Source: Gammaproteobacteria bacterium (GTDB lineage Bacteria > Pseudomonadota > Gammaproteobacteria > Steroidobacterales > Steroidobacteraceae). Taken from it: a stretch of 64,000 nucleotides of DNA. Made by a program: the position numbers and the translations under genes. The stretch lies in NCBI GenBank assembly GCA_005878835.1, contig VBMV01000059.1, positions 1 through 64,000 of the forward strand, read 5' to 3'. Within the stretch, counting starts at the first letter, position 1. Every line of letters starts with the position of its first letter. The notes beneath the pieces were generated by a model. That model was given only the letters and a program-made list of their open reading frames with translations. It had not been told where the DNA came from and did not search any database. Positions 30,524-40,809 of this stretch are shown one piece after another.

Positions 30524-31963
30524 TCAGCGCTTCATCGCCTCGAAGAAATCCCCGTTCGACTTGGTGTCTTTCATCTTGTCGAGCAGGAATTCGATCGCGG
30601 CGAGCTCGTCCATGGGGTGCAGGAGCTTGCGCAGGATCCACATCTTGGCGAGCTCGCCCTGGTCGGTGATGAGCTCTTCCTTGCGCGTGCCGGAGCGGTT
30701 GATGTTGACCGCCGGGAATACGCGCTTCTCGGAGATGCGCCGGTCGAGATGGATTTCGCTGTTGCCGGTGCCCTTGAACTCCTCGTAGATGACGTCGTCC
30801 ATCTTCGAGCCGGTATCGATGAGCGCCGTGGCGAGGATCGTGAGACTGCCGCCTTCCTCGATATTGCGCGCCGCGCCGAAGAAGCGCTTGGGACGCTGCA
30901 GCGCGTTGGCATCCACGCCGCCGGTCAGCACCTTGCCGGAGGACGGCACCACGGTGTTGTAGGCGCGCGCCAGCCGGGTGATCGAATCCAGCAGGATCAC
31001 CACGTCCTTCTTGTGCTCCACCAGACGCTTGGCCTTCTCGATGACCATCTCCGCCACCTGCACGTGGCGGGCGGCGGGCTCGTCGAAGGTGCTCGACACC
31101 ACCTCGCCCTTCACGGTGCGCTGCATCTCGGTGACTTCCTCCGGCCGCTCGTCGATGAGCAGCACGATAAGGATGACCTCGGGATGGTTGGAGGTGATGG
31201 CGGTGGCGATGTTCTGCAGCAGCATCGTCTTACCGGCCTTCGGCGGGGAGACGATCAGGCCGCGCTGGCCCTTGCCGATGGGCGCGACCAGGTCGATGGT
31301 GCGCGCGGTCAGATCCTCGGTGGAGCCGTTTCCGCGCTCGAGCTTCAGGCGCTTGGTCGGATGGAACGGTGTCAGGTTCTCGAACAGCACCTTGTTGCGC
31401 GAGCTCTCGGGCGAATCGAAGTTGATCTCGCCGACCTTCAGCAGCGCGAAATAGCGCTCGCCGTCCTTCGGCGGGCGGATGAGCCCCGAGATGGTGTCGC
31501 CGGTGCGCAGGTTGAAGCGGCGGATCTGGCTCGGGCTCACGTAGATGTCGTCGGGACCGGCCAGGTAGGAGCCGTCGGCCGAGCGCAGGAAGCCGAAGCC
31601 GTCCTGCAGGATCTCGAGCACGCCGTCGCCGTAGATGTTCTCGCCGTTGCGCGCGTGCGCCTTCAGGATCGAGAAGATGATGTCCTGCTTGCGCGAGCGG
31701 GCCAGACTCTCCAGCCCCATCGATTCGGCCTGCTTGACCAGCTCGTGGATGGGCTTGGACTTGAGCTCCGTCAGGTTCATCGAGCTGCGCGACTGCGTCA
31801 GCTCCGCCGGGCTTATGATCTCGGAGTCGTCGGCGTCGAACACCTCCGGCTCGTGCATCATCTCATCGGGGCGTCCGCCATTATTGCCACGATTGCCGTC
31901 ACGATTGTGGCGTGGGCCCTTGTTGGGCCGGTTGCGGCCCTGATTGCCGAGATAGCCTCTCAC
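30524..31963 (-). CDS. rho: transcription termination factor Rho (possible N-terminal extension)
   Basis: [24 protein letters not shown] (31780) through [27 protein letters not shown] at 31963 overlaps trxA stop and adds 61 aa of N/R/G-rich sequence. Confidence 0.97.
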   Translation of the reverse strand: MRGYLGNQGRNRPNKGPRHNRDGNRGNNGGRPDEMMHEPEVFDADDSEIISPAELTQSRSSMNLTELKSKPIHELVKQAESMGLESLARSRKQDIIFSILKAHARNGENIYGDGVLEILQDGFGFLRSADGSYLAGPDDIYVSPSQIRRFNLRTGDTISGLIRPPKDGERYFALLKVGEINFDSPESSRNKVLFENLTPFHPTKRLKLERGNGSTEDLTARTIDLVAPIGKGQRGLIVSPPKAGKTMLLQNIATAITSNHPEVILIVLLIDERPEEVTEMQRTVKGEVVSSTFDEPAARHVQVAEMVIEKAKRLVEHKKDVVILLDSITRLARAYNTVVPSSGKVLTGGVDANALQRPKRFFGAARNIEEGGSLTILATALIDTGSKMDDVIYEEFKGTGNSEIHLDRRISEKRVFPAVNINRSGTRKEELITDQGELAKMWILRKLLHPMDELAAIEFLLDKMKDTKSNGDFFEAMKR

Positions 31964-32289
31964 AGGTTGCTGTCCAGAAATGCCGAAAGTTGCGATTTGG
32001 ATACGGCGCCGACCTTCTGCGCCTCGACCGTGCCGTTCTTGAACAGAATCAGCGTCGGGATGCCGCGGATGCCGAACTTGGGCGGTGTCTGCGGGTTCTC
32101 GTCGATGTTGATCTTGGCGACCTTGATGCGATCGAGGTACTCGCTGGCGATCTCATCCAGGATCGGGGCGATCATCTTGCACGGGCCGCACCACTCGGCC
32201 CAGAAGTCCAGCAGCACCGGCTTGTCGGACTTCAGGACGTCCTGGGAAAACGTGGCGTCTGTAGTATGCACAATGTGCGGGCTACTCAC
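31960..32289 (-). CDS. trxA: thioredoxin
   Basis: [40 protein letters not shown]. Confidence 0.98.
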   Translation of the reverse strand: MSSPHIVHTTDATFSQDVLKSDKPVLLDFWAEWCGPCKMIAPILDEIASEYLDRIKVAKINIDENPQTPPKFGIRGIPTLILFKNGTVEAQKVGAVSKSQLSAFLDSNL

Positions 32290-32565
32290 GCGGTTTCAAC
32301 CTCCGTCAATGCAGAGCACAATAAAATCGCCTGGAAATTGGGAATCCACGAGCGGGTTGGCACCAGGTGCCCGAAAAGCGATGCCAGAAACACCCGCCAA
32401 ACGGTTACACTAATAACTCGTGATTGAGTATGGACTTTAGGGAATTAAGGAAACTGCGTCGGCAGGTGCGGGCCTAGGTTGGCCCACTGACTGACACACT
32501 TTGTAGCGCTTCCGGGCCGCATTTGCAAGCCTCCGGCGCGTTTTCCGCTCACACTCCAGACCTTT

Positions 32566-33915
32566 TTGATGACTGACTCACATTCCGGTTCCGTCGAATT
32601 CGCCTCGCTGGGCCTGCTACCCAAGGTCATGGCCGGCATCCGCCAGGCAGGCTTCACTCACTGCACGCCCATCCAGGCGCAGACGCTGCCGATTGCGCTG
32701 GCCGGCCGCGACGTCGCCGGCCAGGCACAGACCGGCACCGGCAAGACGGCCGCCTTCCTCGTCGCGCTGTACCAGGCGTTGCTCACGCGTCCCGCGGCGG
32801 GGAATCGCAGCCCCACCTCCATCCGCGCACTCATCGTGGCGCCCACGCGCGAGCTCGCGGTACAGATCCATCACGATGCGCTCACCCTCGGCGCCCACAC
32901 CGGGCTCAGGCACCTGGTGGTGTTCGGTGGCATCGACTACGAGAAGCAGCGCCTGGAACTCAGCCAGGGGTGCGAGGTGCTGATCGGCACGCCGGGGCGG
33001 CTGATCGATTACTTCAAGCAGCACGTGTACGACCTGCGGCACGCCCAGGTGCTGGTGCTCGATGAGGCCGATCGCATGTTCGATCTGGGCTTCATCGCCG
33101 ACATCCGCTACATCCTGCGGCGCCTGCCCCATCCCGAGCGGCGCCAGTCCATGCTGTTCTCGGCCACGCTCTCGCACCGCGTGCTCGAGCTCGCCTACGA
33201 GCACATGAACAACCCGGAAACAGTGCGCATCGAGCCGGACAAGATGACCGTTGATGAGGTGCGCCAGCTCATGTACTACCCCTCCATGGAGGAGAAGGTG
33301 CCGCTGCTCATCGGGCTGCTGCACCAGAGCGAGGCGGTGCGCACCATGGTGTTCGTGAACACCAAGCGCATGGCCGAGCGGCTCGAGAGCACGCTCAAGG
33401 CCAACGGCTTCAGTGCCCAGGCGCTCTCCGGGGACGTGCCGCAGAACAAGCGCCTGCGCTTCCTGCGCGACTTCCACGACGGCAAGCTCGCCGTCCTGAT
33501 CGCCACCGATGTGGCCTCGCGCGGCCTGCACATCCCGGACGTCAGCCACGTGTTCAACTTCGACCTGCCGCAGGACGCGCCCGACTACGTGCACCGCATC
33601 GGCCGCACCGCCCGCGCCGGCGCCGAGGGCGACGCCATCAGTTTCGCGTGCGAGGAGTACGCGGTGTCGCTGCCGGAAATCGAGAGTTATGTCGGGCATA
33701 AGATCCCGTTCGCCCCGATCGCCCCGGAGCTGCTGGCCACCGGCGTGGTGGCGGGCGCACCGGTGCACTCACACCGGCCCCACCGCCCCGGCGACCGCCG
33801 TCACGGCGGCGGCTCGCACGGCGGCGGCTCGCGCGGCGGCGGCTCGCACGGCGGCGGTCCCCGGGGCCACAAGGGGTCACACGCGGGCCGGTCGCACCGC
33901 GGACGGGGTCGCTGA
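32566..33915 (+). CDS. rhlB: DEAD-box ATP-dependent RNA helicase RhlB-like
   Basis: [38 protein letters not shown]; divergent from trxA-rho as in enteric bacteria. Confidence 0.9.
   Translation: MMTDSHSGSVEFASLGLLPKVMAGIRQAGFTHCTPIQAQTLPIALAGRDVAGQAQTGTGKTAAFLVALYQALLTRPAAGNRSPTSIRALIVAPTRELAVQIHHDALTLGAHTGLRHLVVFGGIDYEKQRLELSQGCEVLIGTPGRLIDYFKQHVYDLRHAQVLVLDEADRMFDLGFIADIRYILRRLPHPERRQSMLFSATLSHRVLELAYEHMNNPETVRIEPDKMTVDEVRQLMYYPSMEEKVPLLIGLLHQSEAVRTMVFVNTKRMAERLESTLKANGFSAQALSGDVPQNKRLRFLRDFHDGKLAVLIATDVASRGLHIPDVSHVFNFDLPQDAPDYVHRIGRTARAGAEGDAISFACEEYAVSLPEIESYVGHKIPFAPIAPELLATGVVAGAPVHSHRPHRPGDRRHGGGSHGGGSRGGGSHGGGPRGHKGSHAGRSHRGRGR
33802..33861 (+). repeat. four tandem 15-bp repeats ([10 protein letters not shown]) in the RhlB C-terminal tail
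   Basis: cacggcggcggctcg x2, cgcggcggcggctcg, cacggcggcggtccc. Confidence 0.88.
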
Positions 33916-34055
33916 AGCCTGGGGCCGCGGCTACGGGCGCTGCCGCCGTGGCACTCGGGGCGTCGCTTGAGCTAAGCTCAGCGTTTTGGCGGCCGCCGCC
34001 AGCAGCCCCAGGCCGTCCAAAGCCCATTCAGCTTTCGATCGTGGGCCGTTCCCGT

Positions 34056-34280
34056 ATGGCGGAAATCGAAGACAACGTCGACCGCGAGCTGTTCCGCAAC
34101 GTGGAAAAACTGCGTCAGTTGCGCATCGAACATCGTGATCTCGATGAGGTCATCTCCCGCCTGTCACTCGACCTGCACGTGGATGAGCTGCAGCTGAAGC
34201 GCCTGAAGAAGCGCAAGCTCATGCTCAAGGATCAGATCGCGCGCCTGGAGAGCCAGCTGATCCCGGATCTCAATGCCTGA
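34056..34280 (+). CDS. YdcH / DUF465 family small coiled-coil protein
   Basis: ELFRNVEKLRQLRIEHRDLDEVISRLSLDLHVDELQLKRLKKRKLMLKDQIARLESQLIPD. Confidence 0.9.
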   Translation: MAEIEDNVDRELFRNVEKLRQLRIEHRDLDEVISRLSLDLHVDELQLKRLKKRKLMLKDQIARLESQLIPDLNA

Positions 34281-35650
34281 TGGATAGCGCCGACAGCGCG
34301 GTAAGCGCGATCCTGCTGCGGCTGACGTCCCCGCAAGTGCTCGGCGCAGTGCTCGCGCTGCTGGTCGCAGGCGTGATCGCGCTGCTGGTTGCGCGGGCGC
34401 TGCGCGTGCGGCGCGCACGTGGCGCTACGGCCGCGCAGCACCGGCCACACTGGCTGGACCACACGCTCGAGGGGGCGCTCATCCTGGCGCCGCTGATGGC
34501 GGCGCTCGCCACACTGCTGGCCGGGCACGCGGCGCTGGCCGCGCTCGCCACGCCCACGGCAGTCATCGACGGCGCGCTCAAGATCGTCGGCGCGCTGGCG
34601 CTGCTGCGCTTCGGCGTCTACCTGCTCGGCCGGATGCTCGGCCCGGAGTCCTGGCTTGGCACCCGGGAAAATCGCATCACGTTCGTGTTGTGGGTGATCG
34701 CGGGGGTGGCGCTGCTCGGCTGGCTGGATGCGCTCGAGGCCGCCCTCAACCGCGTCAGCCTGCTTCCGGGACGAACGCAGTTGAGCCTGTGGGGCCTGCT
34801 GAAGGGCCTCACGATAGTCACCGCCTTCCTGGTCGTGACGAGCCTGATCGCGCGCGCGATCGAGCGCCACGTCATGCGGCTCGACCAGCTGGCCGTGTCG
34901 ACCCGGGTCGGAGTCTCCAAGTTCGCCTACTTCCTGTTGCTGGGGCTGGGCACGCTGCTGGGGATCAACGCCGCCGGCGTTGATGTGACCACGCTCAACG
35001 TGCTCACCGGCGCCATCGGCCTGGGGCTGGGCTTCGGTCTGCAGTCGGTCGCGAGCAACTTCGTCAGCGGCTTCGTGCTGTTGATGGACAAGTCCATCAA
35101 GCCCGGCGACGTCATCAGCTTCACCACGGGGACGAGCGGGGCGAGCGCCGGCAACTTCGGCTGGGTACAGGAGCTGCGCGGCCGCTACGTGGTGGTGCGC
35201 GACCGCGACGGGGTGGACACCCTGGTACCGAACCAGAACCTGATCACCAGCCCGTTCATCAACTGGAGCTACTCGGATCAGCGGGTACGCCTGAAGCTGC
35301 CGGTAACCGTCAGTTACGACGACGATCCGGAAGTGGCGCTGCAGCTGCTGCTGCAGGCGGCCGAGAATCACCCGCGCATCCTGCGCGATCCGCCGGCGGT
35401 GTCGCGTCTGATCAGCTTCGAGGCTTACGGCATGCTGCTGGAAGTGCGCTTCTGGATCGCCGACCCGGTAAACGGCGTCAACAACGTGCGCTCGGATGTG
35501 AACCGCGCGATCTGGCGCATTTTCCGCGCCCATGGCGTGACGATTCCGGTGCCGCAGCAGGAAATGCGCCTGCTGCCGCGCCGCCCGGCGCGCTCTCTGC
35601 CCGATACGCTGCCGCGCGGGCCGAGCGGCCTCGACCAGGCCGCCGACTGA
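34280..35650 (+). CDS. MscS-family mechanosensitive ion channel
   Basis: LTGAIGLGLGFGLQSVASNFVSGFVLLMDKSIKPGDVI pore/beta-domain signature; multiple TMs. Confidence 0.93.
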   Translation: MDSADSAVSAILLRLTSPQVLGAVLALLVAGVIALLVARALRVRRARGATAAQHRPHWLDHTLEGALILAPLMAALATLLAGHAALAALATPTAVIDGALKIVGALALLRFGVYLLGRMLGPESWLGTRENRITFVLWVIAGVALLGWLDALEAALNRVSLLPGRTQLSLWGLLKGLTIVTAFLVVTSLIARAIERHVMRLDQLAVSTRVGVSKFAYFLLLGLGTLLGINAAGVDVTTLNVLTGAIGLGLGFGLQSVASNFVSGFVLLMDKSIKPGDVISFTTGTSGASAGNFGWVQELRGRYVVVRDRDGVDTLVPNQNLITSPFINWSYSDQRVRLKLPVTVSYDDDPEVALQLLLQAAENHPRILRDPPAVSRLISFEAYGMLLEVRFWIADPVNGVNNVRSDVNRAIWRIFRAHGVTIPVPQQEMRLLPRRPARSLPDTLPRGPSGLDQAAD

Positions 35651-35666
35651 AGAAAACGCAGGCGCA

Positions 35667-36092
35667 GTGTCACTGCAGGTCGCCGCTGGCATCGAGATTC
35701 CGGACCGCGAGCTGTCGCTGTCGTTCGTGCGCGCGAGCGGCCCGGGCGGCCAGAACGTCAACAAGGTCGCCACCGCGGTGCAGCTGCGCTTCGATCTCGC
35801 GCGCAGCGCGGCGCTCCCGGAGGCCGTCAAGGCGCGCCTCAGGGCCCTGAGCGGGCGGCGCCTCACCGCCGAGGGCGCGATCCTCATCATCGCGCGCAAC
35901 CACCGCACCCAGGAGCACAACCGCCGCGAGGCGCAGGAGCGGCTCGGCGACCTGATCCGCCGCGCACTCACGGCCCCGAAACCGCGTAAGGCCACCAAAC
36001 CCACGCGCGCGGCGCGCGAGCGCCGCCTTGAGCACAAGACGCGCTTGCGGCGCACCAAGCGCCTGCGCGCCAGGCCGGGCTGGGACGAGTGA
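35667..36092 (+). CDS. arfB: alternative ribosome-rescue peptidyl-tRNA hydrolase ArfB
   Basis: SFVRASGPGGQNVNKVATAVQLRFD (GGQ); basic C-tail KTRLRRTKRLRARPGWDE. Confidence 0.93.
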   Translation: MSLQVAAGIEIPDRELSLSFVRASGPGGQNVNKVATAVQLRFDLARSAALPEAVKARLRALSGRRLTAEGAILIIARNHRTQEHNRREAQERLGDLIRRALTAPKPRKATKPTRAARERRLEHKTRLRRTKRLRARPGWDE

Positions 36093-36120
36093 GCATCGTG
36101 CCATGGCCCCGCGGGCCGCA

Positions 36121-36156
36121 TTGACAGCTTTCGGCTCATGGGAATAACATTGTTAT
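36121..36156 (+). promoter_or_regulatory. putative mazEF promoter/operator with perfect 6-1-6 inverted repeat
   Basis: TTGACA (36121-36126), TAACAT (36145-36150); ATAACA-T-TGTTAT at 36144-36156 overlaps the -10. Confidence 0.6.
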
Positions 36157-36160
36157 CACG

Positions 36161-36418
36161 ATGAAATCCCTTAACGTGACCGTGCGCCGCATCGGCAACT
36201 CTCAGGGGGTCGTCATCCCCAAGCCCTTCCTGTTGCAGGCGGGCCTGGCCGGCGAGGCGGAGATGGCGGTCGAGCGCGGCGCCATCGTGCTGCGCAAGCC
36301 GCGCAAGCGGGTCCGCGAGGGCTGGGCCGCCGCGGCTCGGGCAATCGCAGGCGCCGGCGAGCATGAGTTGCTGATGGGTGAGTTCAGCAACGCCGGCGAT
36401 GCGGAGCTCGCCTGGTGA
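36161..36418 (+). CDS. AbrB/MazE-type antitoxin
   Basis: MKSLNVTVRRIGNSQGVVIPKPFLLQAGL swapped-hairpin motif; overlaps MazF-like toxin. Confidence 0.9.
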   Translation: MKSLNVTVRRIGNSQGVVIPKPFLLQAGLAGEAEMAVERGAIVLRKPRKRVREGWAAAARAIAGAGEHELLMGEFSNAGDAELAW

Positions 36419-36732
36419 AACGGGGCGAGATCTGGCTCATCAACCTCGATCCGACCGTCGGCAGCGAAATCCGCAAGTCGCGGCCGTGCGTCATCGTCTC
36501 GCCGCCCGAACTGAACCGCTACTTGCGTACCGTCATCGTGGCTCCGATGACGAGCAAGGGTTTCGCCGCCCCCTTCCGCGTCCCGGTCACCCACGCAGGT
36601 ACGAAGGGATTGATCGTGCTCGATCAGCTGCGGGCGGTTGACAAGATGCGGCTCGCGAAGCGGCTCGGTACAGTGAGCGGAAGAACACTGGGGGCGGTTC
36701 TGACAAAGCTGCAGGAAGTCTTTGCTCCATGA
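36415..36732 (+). CDS. MazF/PemK-type endoribonuclease toxin
   Basis: MKRGEIWLINLDPTVGSEIRKSRPCVIVSP; VIVAPMTSKG; GLIVLDQLRAVDKMRL. Confidence 0.94.
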   Translation: MKRGEIWLINLDPTVGSEIRKSRPCVIVSPPELNRYLRTVIVAPMTSKGFAAPFRVPVTHAGTKGLIVLDQLRAVDKMRLAKRLGTVSGRTLGAVLTKLQEVFAP

Positions 36733-36818
36733 TGTCCACCCTCTGATGTCCACCCTCTGAGCTGCCCTTCGCGACACGCAAAGAACCCCACGACCAACAC
36801 CGCACCGCCACGAAGATC

Positions 36819-37292
36819 ATGTACGCATCCGCCACGATGGCCATTCTTCACCACCTCGCCGCCTTCACGCTGGTCGCGGCGCTGGCGGTGGAAGTCGCAC
36901 TGTTCAAGCCGCCGTTGTCGCCGGTTCAGGCGCGACGGCTGCTGCGCACCGACTTCATTTTCGGCGCGGCTGCGACCGTGGTGCTGGTGGTGGGAATGCT
37001 GCGCGTCGCGTTTTTCGAGAAGGGACGCGAGTACTACTGGCACGACCTGTACTTTCTCGTCAAGTTCGGCGCGTTCATCGCCGCGGCACTGATCTCGATC
37101 TATCCGACCCTGACGTTCCTGTCCTGGAGCAGGGGCCTCAAGGCCGGCGTGGCCCCCGAGGTGCCGGAGGCGCGTACCCGGCGCGTGCGGCTGTGCCTGA
37201 TGCTCGAGCTCACCGCGATCGTGGTGATTCTCGCCTGTGCGGCGCTCATGGCGCGCGGCTTCGGGTACTTGGCACTAGGCAGAGCGCCGTGA
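36819..37292 (+). CDS. DUF2214 family membrane protein
   Basis: MAILHHLAAFTLVAALAVEVALFKPPLSPVQARRLLRTDFIFGAAA...GREYYWHDLYFLVKFGAFIAAALISIYPTLTF; 4 TMs. Confidence 0.85.
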   Translation: MYASATMAILHHLAAFTLVAALAVEVALFKPPLSPVQARRLLRTDFIFGAAATVVLVVGMLRVAFFEKGREYYWHDLYFLVKFGAFIAAALISIYPTLTFLSWSRGLKAGVAPEVPEARTRRVRLCLMLELTAIVVILACAALMARGFGYLALGRAP

Positions 37293-39653
37293 GGCTGCTG
37301 CGCCCAGGCCCTGCGGGTGGATCAGCCACGCGGCCAGCGCCGGCAGCAGGATGATCGCGGCCAGCATGTTCACCAGGAACATGAAGGTCAGCATGATGCC
37401 GATGTCGGCCTGGAACTTCAGCGGCGAGAACACCCAGGTGGCGACCCCGATGGCAAGCGTGATGCCGGTGAAGATGATGCTGGCGCCGGTGACGCGCAGC
37501 GTGCGCTCGTAGGAGTCGCGCACCGACAGTCCCTGGTGCAGGAATTCCTGCAGGCGGCTGAAGAGATAAATGCCGTAGTCGACGCCGATGCCGGCGCCGA
37601 GCGCCACCATCGGCAGCGTGGACACCTTGAGGCCGATGCCGACCACGGCCATGACCGCGTACACCAGCACCGATACCAGCGCCAGCGGCAGCACCACCAG
37701 GATGGTGCCCACCACGGAACGGAAGGTCAGCAGGCACATGGCGAGCACCGCCGCGAACACGCCCGTGAGGATCATCATCTCCTTGGCCTTCACGGTCGCG
37801 TTGGTGGCCGCCATCACCCCGACGTTTCCCGCGGCCAGGCGCACCTGGGCGCCGGCGACCGGGTTGGCGTCGCGCCAGCCCTTCACGGCGCTCACGACCC
37901 GCTCGATCGTGCCGGCGCGGTGGTCGGCCAGGAACATCATCACCGGCACGACGTCGCAGTTGTCATTGAGGAGCCCCGTGCTGGTCTCGATATAACGCGT
38001 CGACTGAGTCAGCTGGGTCTGCTCGCGCGGGATGCTGCGCCACTTGAGGCTCCCCTCGTTCCAGCCGGCGATCGCGATCTTGGCGATGAAGGGGAGCGTG
38101 ATGACGTCCTGCACGCCCGTGACGTTGCGCATGTGCCAGCCGAAGCGGTCGACCGCGCTCATCAGCTCGTGACTGACGCACACCGGCTCGCTCGACTCCA
38201 CGATCGCGGTGAGCACGTCGACGCCGATGCCGAACCTGGAGGTGATGACGTCGTTGTCGCGGTTGTAGCGCGAGTCGGGGCGCAGCTCCGGCACGCCCGT
38301 CTGGGTGTCGCCGATCGGGGTCGCGCGCCCCTTCCACGCCCCGAGCGCCGCGAGCACGGCGGCGAGCGCAATGACGGCGAGCGCCGGGCCCCGGCCGGTG
38401 ATGCCGGACAGGCGCGGCCACAGCGCCGCCAGGTAGGCGCTGCGCCGCTGCACCCGCGCGCGATAACCGGCATCGAAGCGTACGTAGGAGACCAGCACCG
38501 GCAGCAGCACCAGGTCGGTCAGAATGACGATCGCGACGCCGATGCTCGCGGTAATCGCCATCTCGCGAATCACCGGCACCGGAATCATGAGAATGGTGAC
38601 GAAACCCACCAGGTCCGCGAGCAGCGCAACGACCGCCGGTGCCAGCAGCTGCCGGAACGTGCGGCGCGCGCTCTCCATGCTGCCCAGGCCCGCGAACGCG
38701 GCGTCGCCCACGGCGCTGATCTTCTGCACACCGTGACTGACGCCGATCGCGAACACCAGGAACGGCACCAGCAGGCCGACGGGGTCGATGCCGTAACGCA
38801 GCAACACCAGCGCGCCCAGCTGCCAGATCACCGCTACCGCTGAGCACAGCACCGGCACGAAGGCAACGCGCCAGGACTGGCAGTACAGGCGCACCGCCAG
38901 CAGCGTCAGCACCAGCGTGATCGCCGCAAACAGCACCACCGAGTCGGCCCCGTCGGCAATGTCGCCCATCACCTTGGCAAAGCCGATCATGCGCACGTCG
39001 ATGCCGTGGCCCTCGATGCCCTGGCGCACCTGCCGTTCCAGCTCGTGCGCAACCTTGATCGGATCGACCGGCCGGCCCTGCGCATCCTGATCGAGCACGA
39101 TCGCGCTCACCAGGGCGCCGGAGAAATCGCTGGCCACCAGGCGCCCGATGATGCCGGCCTTGCGGATGTTGTCGCGCACCCGCGCCATGTTCGCGGCGGT
39201 GGGCGTGAAGTCCGCCGGTATGACGTTGCCGGCCTCGATGCCTTCCTCGACCACCTCGAGGTAGCGCACGTTGGGGGTGAAGATCGACTGCACGCGCGTG
39301 CGGTCGATCCCGTCCATGACGATCACTTCGTCGGTGGCCTGGCGCAGCGCGGCGAAGAATCCGGGCGTGAACATGTTGCCGTCGCGCGCGATGAGCGCGA
39401 TCAGTACGCGGTTGGCGCCGCGAAACTCCGCCACCCTCGGGTCCAGGTAGGTGCGCATGTACTCGTGCCGCAGCGGCAGAGTCTTGTTGAACGAGCAATC
39501 GATGCGCAGGCCGCGCACCGCCACCGCGGCGAGCAGCGCCGTGCCGAGCGCGAACAGCGCGAGGATCGGCGTACGCTGGCCGAAGATCAGCCGCTCGAGC
39601 CGTCCGGTGAGCGCGCCGGGCACGACCTCGCCACCGAGGCCTGCGCCCGCCAT
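37275..39653 (-). CDS. MMPL/RND family transporter
   Basis: ~12 TMs in two halves; SVVLFAAITLVLTLLAVRLYCQSW; VSTLPMVALGAGIGVDYGIYLFSRLQE; TGASIIFTGITLAIGVATWVFSPLKFQADIGIML. Confidence 0.93.
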   Translation of the reverse strand: MAGAGLGGEVVPGALTGRLERLIFGQRTPILALFALGTALLAAVAVRGLRIDCSFNKTLPLRHEYMRTYLDPRVAEFRGANRVLIALIARDGNMFTPGFFAALRQATDEVIVMDGIDRTRVQSIFTPNVRYLEVVEEGIEAGNVIPADFTPTAANMARVRDNIRKAGIIGRLVASDFSGALVSAIVLDQDAQGRPVDPIKVAHELERQVRQGIEGHGIDVRMIGFAKVMGDIADGADSVVLFAAITLVLTLLAVRLYCQSWRVAFVPVLCSAVAVIWQLGALVLLRYGIDPVGLLVPFLVFAIGVSHGVQKISAVGDAAFAGLGSMESARRTFRQLLAPAVVALLADLVGFVTILMIPVPVIREMAITASIGVAIVILTDLVLLPVLVSYVRFDAGYRARVQRRSAYLAALWPRLSGITGRGPALAVIALAAVLAALGAWKGRATPIGDTQTGVPELRPDSRYNRDNDVITSRFGIGVDVLTAIVESSEPVCVSHELMSAVDRFGWHMRNVTGVQDVITLPFIAKIAIAGWNEGSLKWRSIPREQTQLTQSTRYIETSTGLLNDNCDVVPVMMFLADHRAGTIERVVSAVKGWRDANPVAGAQVRLAAGNVGVMAATNATVKAKEMMILTGVFAAVLAMCLLTFRSVVGTILVVLPLALVSVLVYAVMAVVGIGLKVSTLPMVALGAGIGVDYGIYLFSRLQEFLHQGLSVRDSYERTLRVTGASIIFTGITLAIGVATWVFSPLKFQADIGIMLTFMFLVNMLAAIILLPALAAWLIHPQGLGAAASRRSA

Positions 39654-40765
39654 CAGCGCGCGCCGGGCGCGCCGCCGGGCGCGTCCTTCAGGCTGATGAG
39701 TCCGGCGCCGCCTTCACCGACCACCGCGAGCTCGGTCGTGCCCACCGGCACCGCGGCGGCGAGCCCGGCCCGATCGCTCTGCTGCACCAGGGTGAAGCTC
39801 GCCCCGCGGTCGTGACTGACGAGCAGCACGCCGGAAAGGCCCACGATGGCGACGCCGGCATCGTCAAAGCGGGCCGCGCCGTCGAGCATGGCCACCGTGC
39901 CGGTTTCGATCCTGCGCCAGCTGGAACCCGCGTCCTCGGAGCGGTAAAGGTGGCCGCGCAGGCCGAACGCCAGCAGCGCCTCGCCCGGCAGCGGCAGCAC
40001 ACCGAAGAACGATCCCTCGTATGGGGAGCTGAGCTCACGCCAGTTCGCGCCGCCGTCGTCGGAGCGGTACAGGTGCCCGGCCTCGCCGGCGATATACAGC
40101 CGTGAAGCGCCGGCGGACACGATGCGGTTGAGGTGATAGCCGCCTCCCGCCGCGCCCTGCGCCGCGGTGAGCGCCGACGCCGCGGGACGCGCGTGCGCCC
40201 CGGCAGGCGGTGCGGGCGCGAACCTGCGGGCCGTCCAGCTCGCGCCACCGTCCGCGCTCGTGAGGTAGGCGCCGTAGGCACCGACGGCGATCGCCCGTCC
40301 GCCGCTGCCACACCATACGTCCAGCAGCGGGCGCTGCGCCTCGGGTGCGTAGTGGGTGCGCCTCCAGGTGCGTCCGGCATCTGCGGTGGCGAGAATGACC
40401 TCGTCGTGGCCGACCGCCACCCCGCGCCCGGCATCCTGAAAGCACACCCCGGTGAGCAGCGCCTGGGTCGGCACATCAAGCGCCTGTGTCCAGCTTCTGC
40501 CGCGGTCGTCCGAGAGCACGATGATGCCGCGGTCGCCCACCGCGACCAGCCGCGGGCCGGCCGTCGCGACCGCGATCAGGAGCGACTGCGCGGCCAGGCG
40601 CGCGGGCTCGGCGGACTGCACGGGCGGCTGTACGGCGGGTGCGCGCTCCCAGCCGACCACAGCAAGCGCAGACGCGAGAGCGAAAAAGGATTTTCGGGGG
40701 GCCGCGCTGGCGTTGCGTCCCGCGCTTGAGCGAACGCGGACCCCCTGGCCCGGTCCCCTGTCCAC
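39653..40765 (-). CDS. YCF48/PSII-assembly-factor-like beta-propeller protein
   Basis: RLVAVGDRGIIVLSDDRGRSWTQ, AVGAYGAYLTSADGGASWTAR, LYIAGEAGHLYRSDDGGANWREL repeats. GTG 40765 start inferred in frame; the longer track ORF (to 42136) overlaps DUF1329 out of frame. Confidence 0.88.
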   Translation of the reverse strand: MDRGPGQGVRVRSSAGRNASAAPRKSFFALASALAVVGWERAPAVQPPVQSAEPARLAAQSLLIAVATAGPRLVAVGDRGIIVLSDDRGRSWTQALDVPTQALLTGVCFQDAGRGVAVGHDEVILATADAGRTWRRTHYAPEAQRPLLDVWCGSGGRAIAVGAYGAYLTSADGGASWTARRFAPAPPAGAHARPAASALTAAQGAAGGGYHLNRIVSAGASRLYIAGEAGHLYRSDDGGANWRELSSPYEGSFFGVLPLPGEALLAFGLRGHLYRSEDAGSSWRRIETGTVAMLDGAARFDDAGVAIVGLSGVLLVSHDRGASFTLVQQSDRAGLAAAVPVGTTELAVVGEGGAGLISLKDAPGGAPGAR

Positions 40766-40809
40766 GGCGGCCACCAAAATCCTGTTTTTGCGCGCGCGAA
40801 TGCGCGCCC

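Noticed and set aside
29384-32413. 1009-aa plus-strand ORF
   Set aside because: Antisense to the OM protein, rho and trxA; composition is His/Arg/Gly/Asp shadow of high-GC coding DNA.
34232-36364. 710-aa minus-strand ORF
   Set aside because: Antisense to MscS-family channel and arfB genes.
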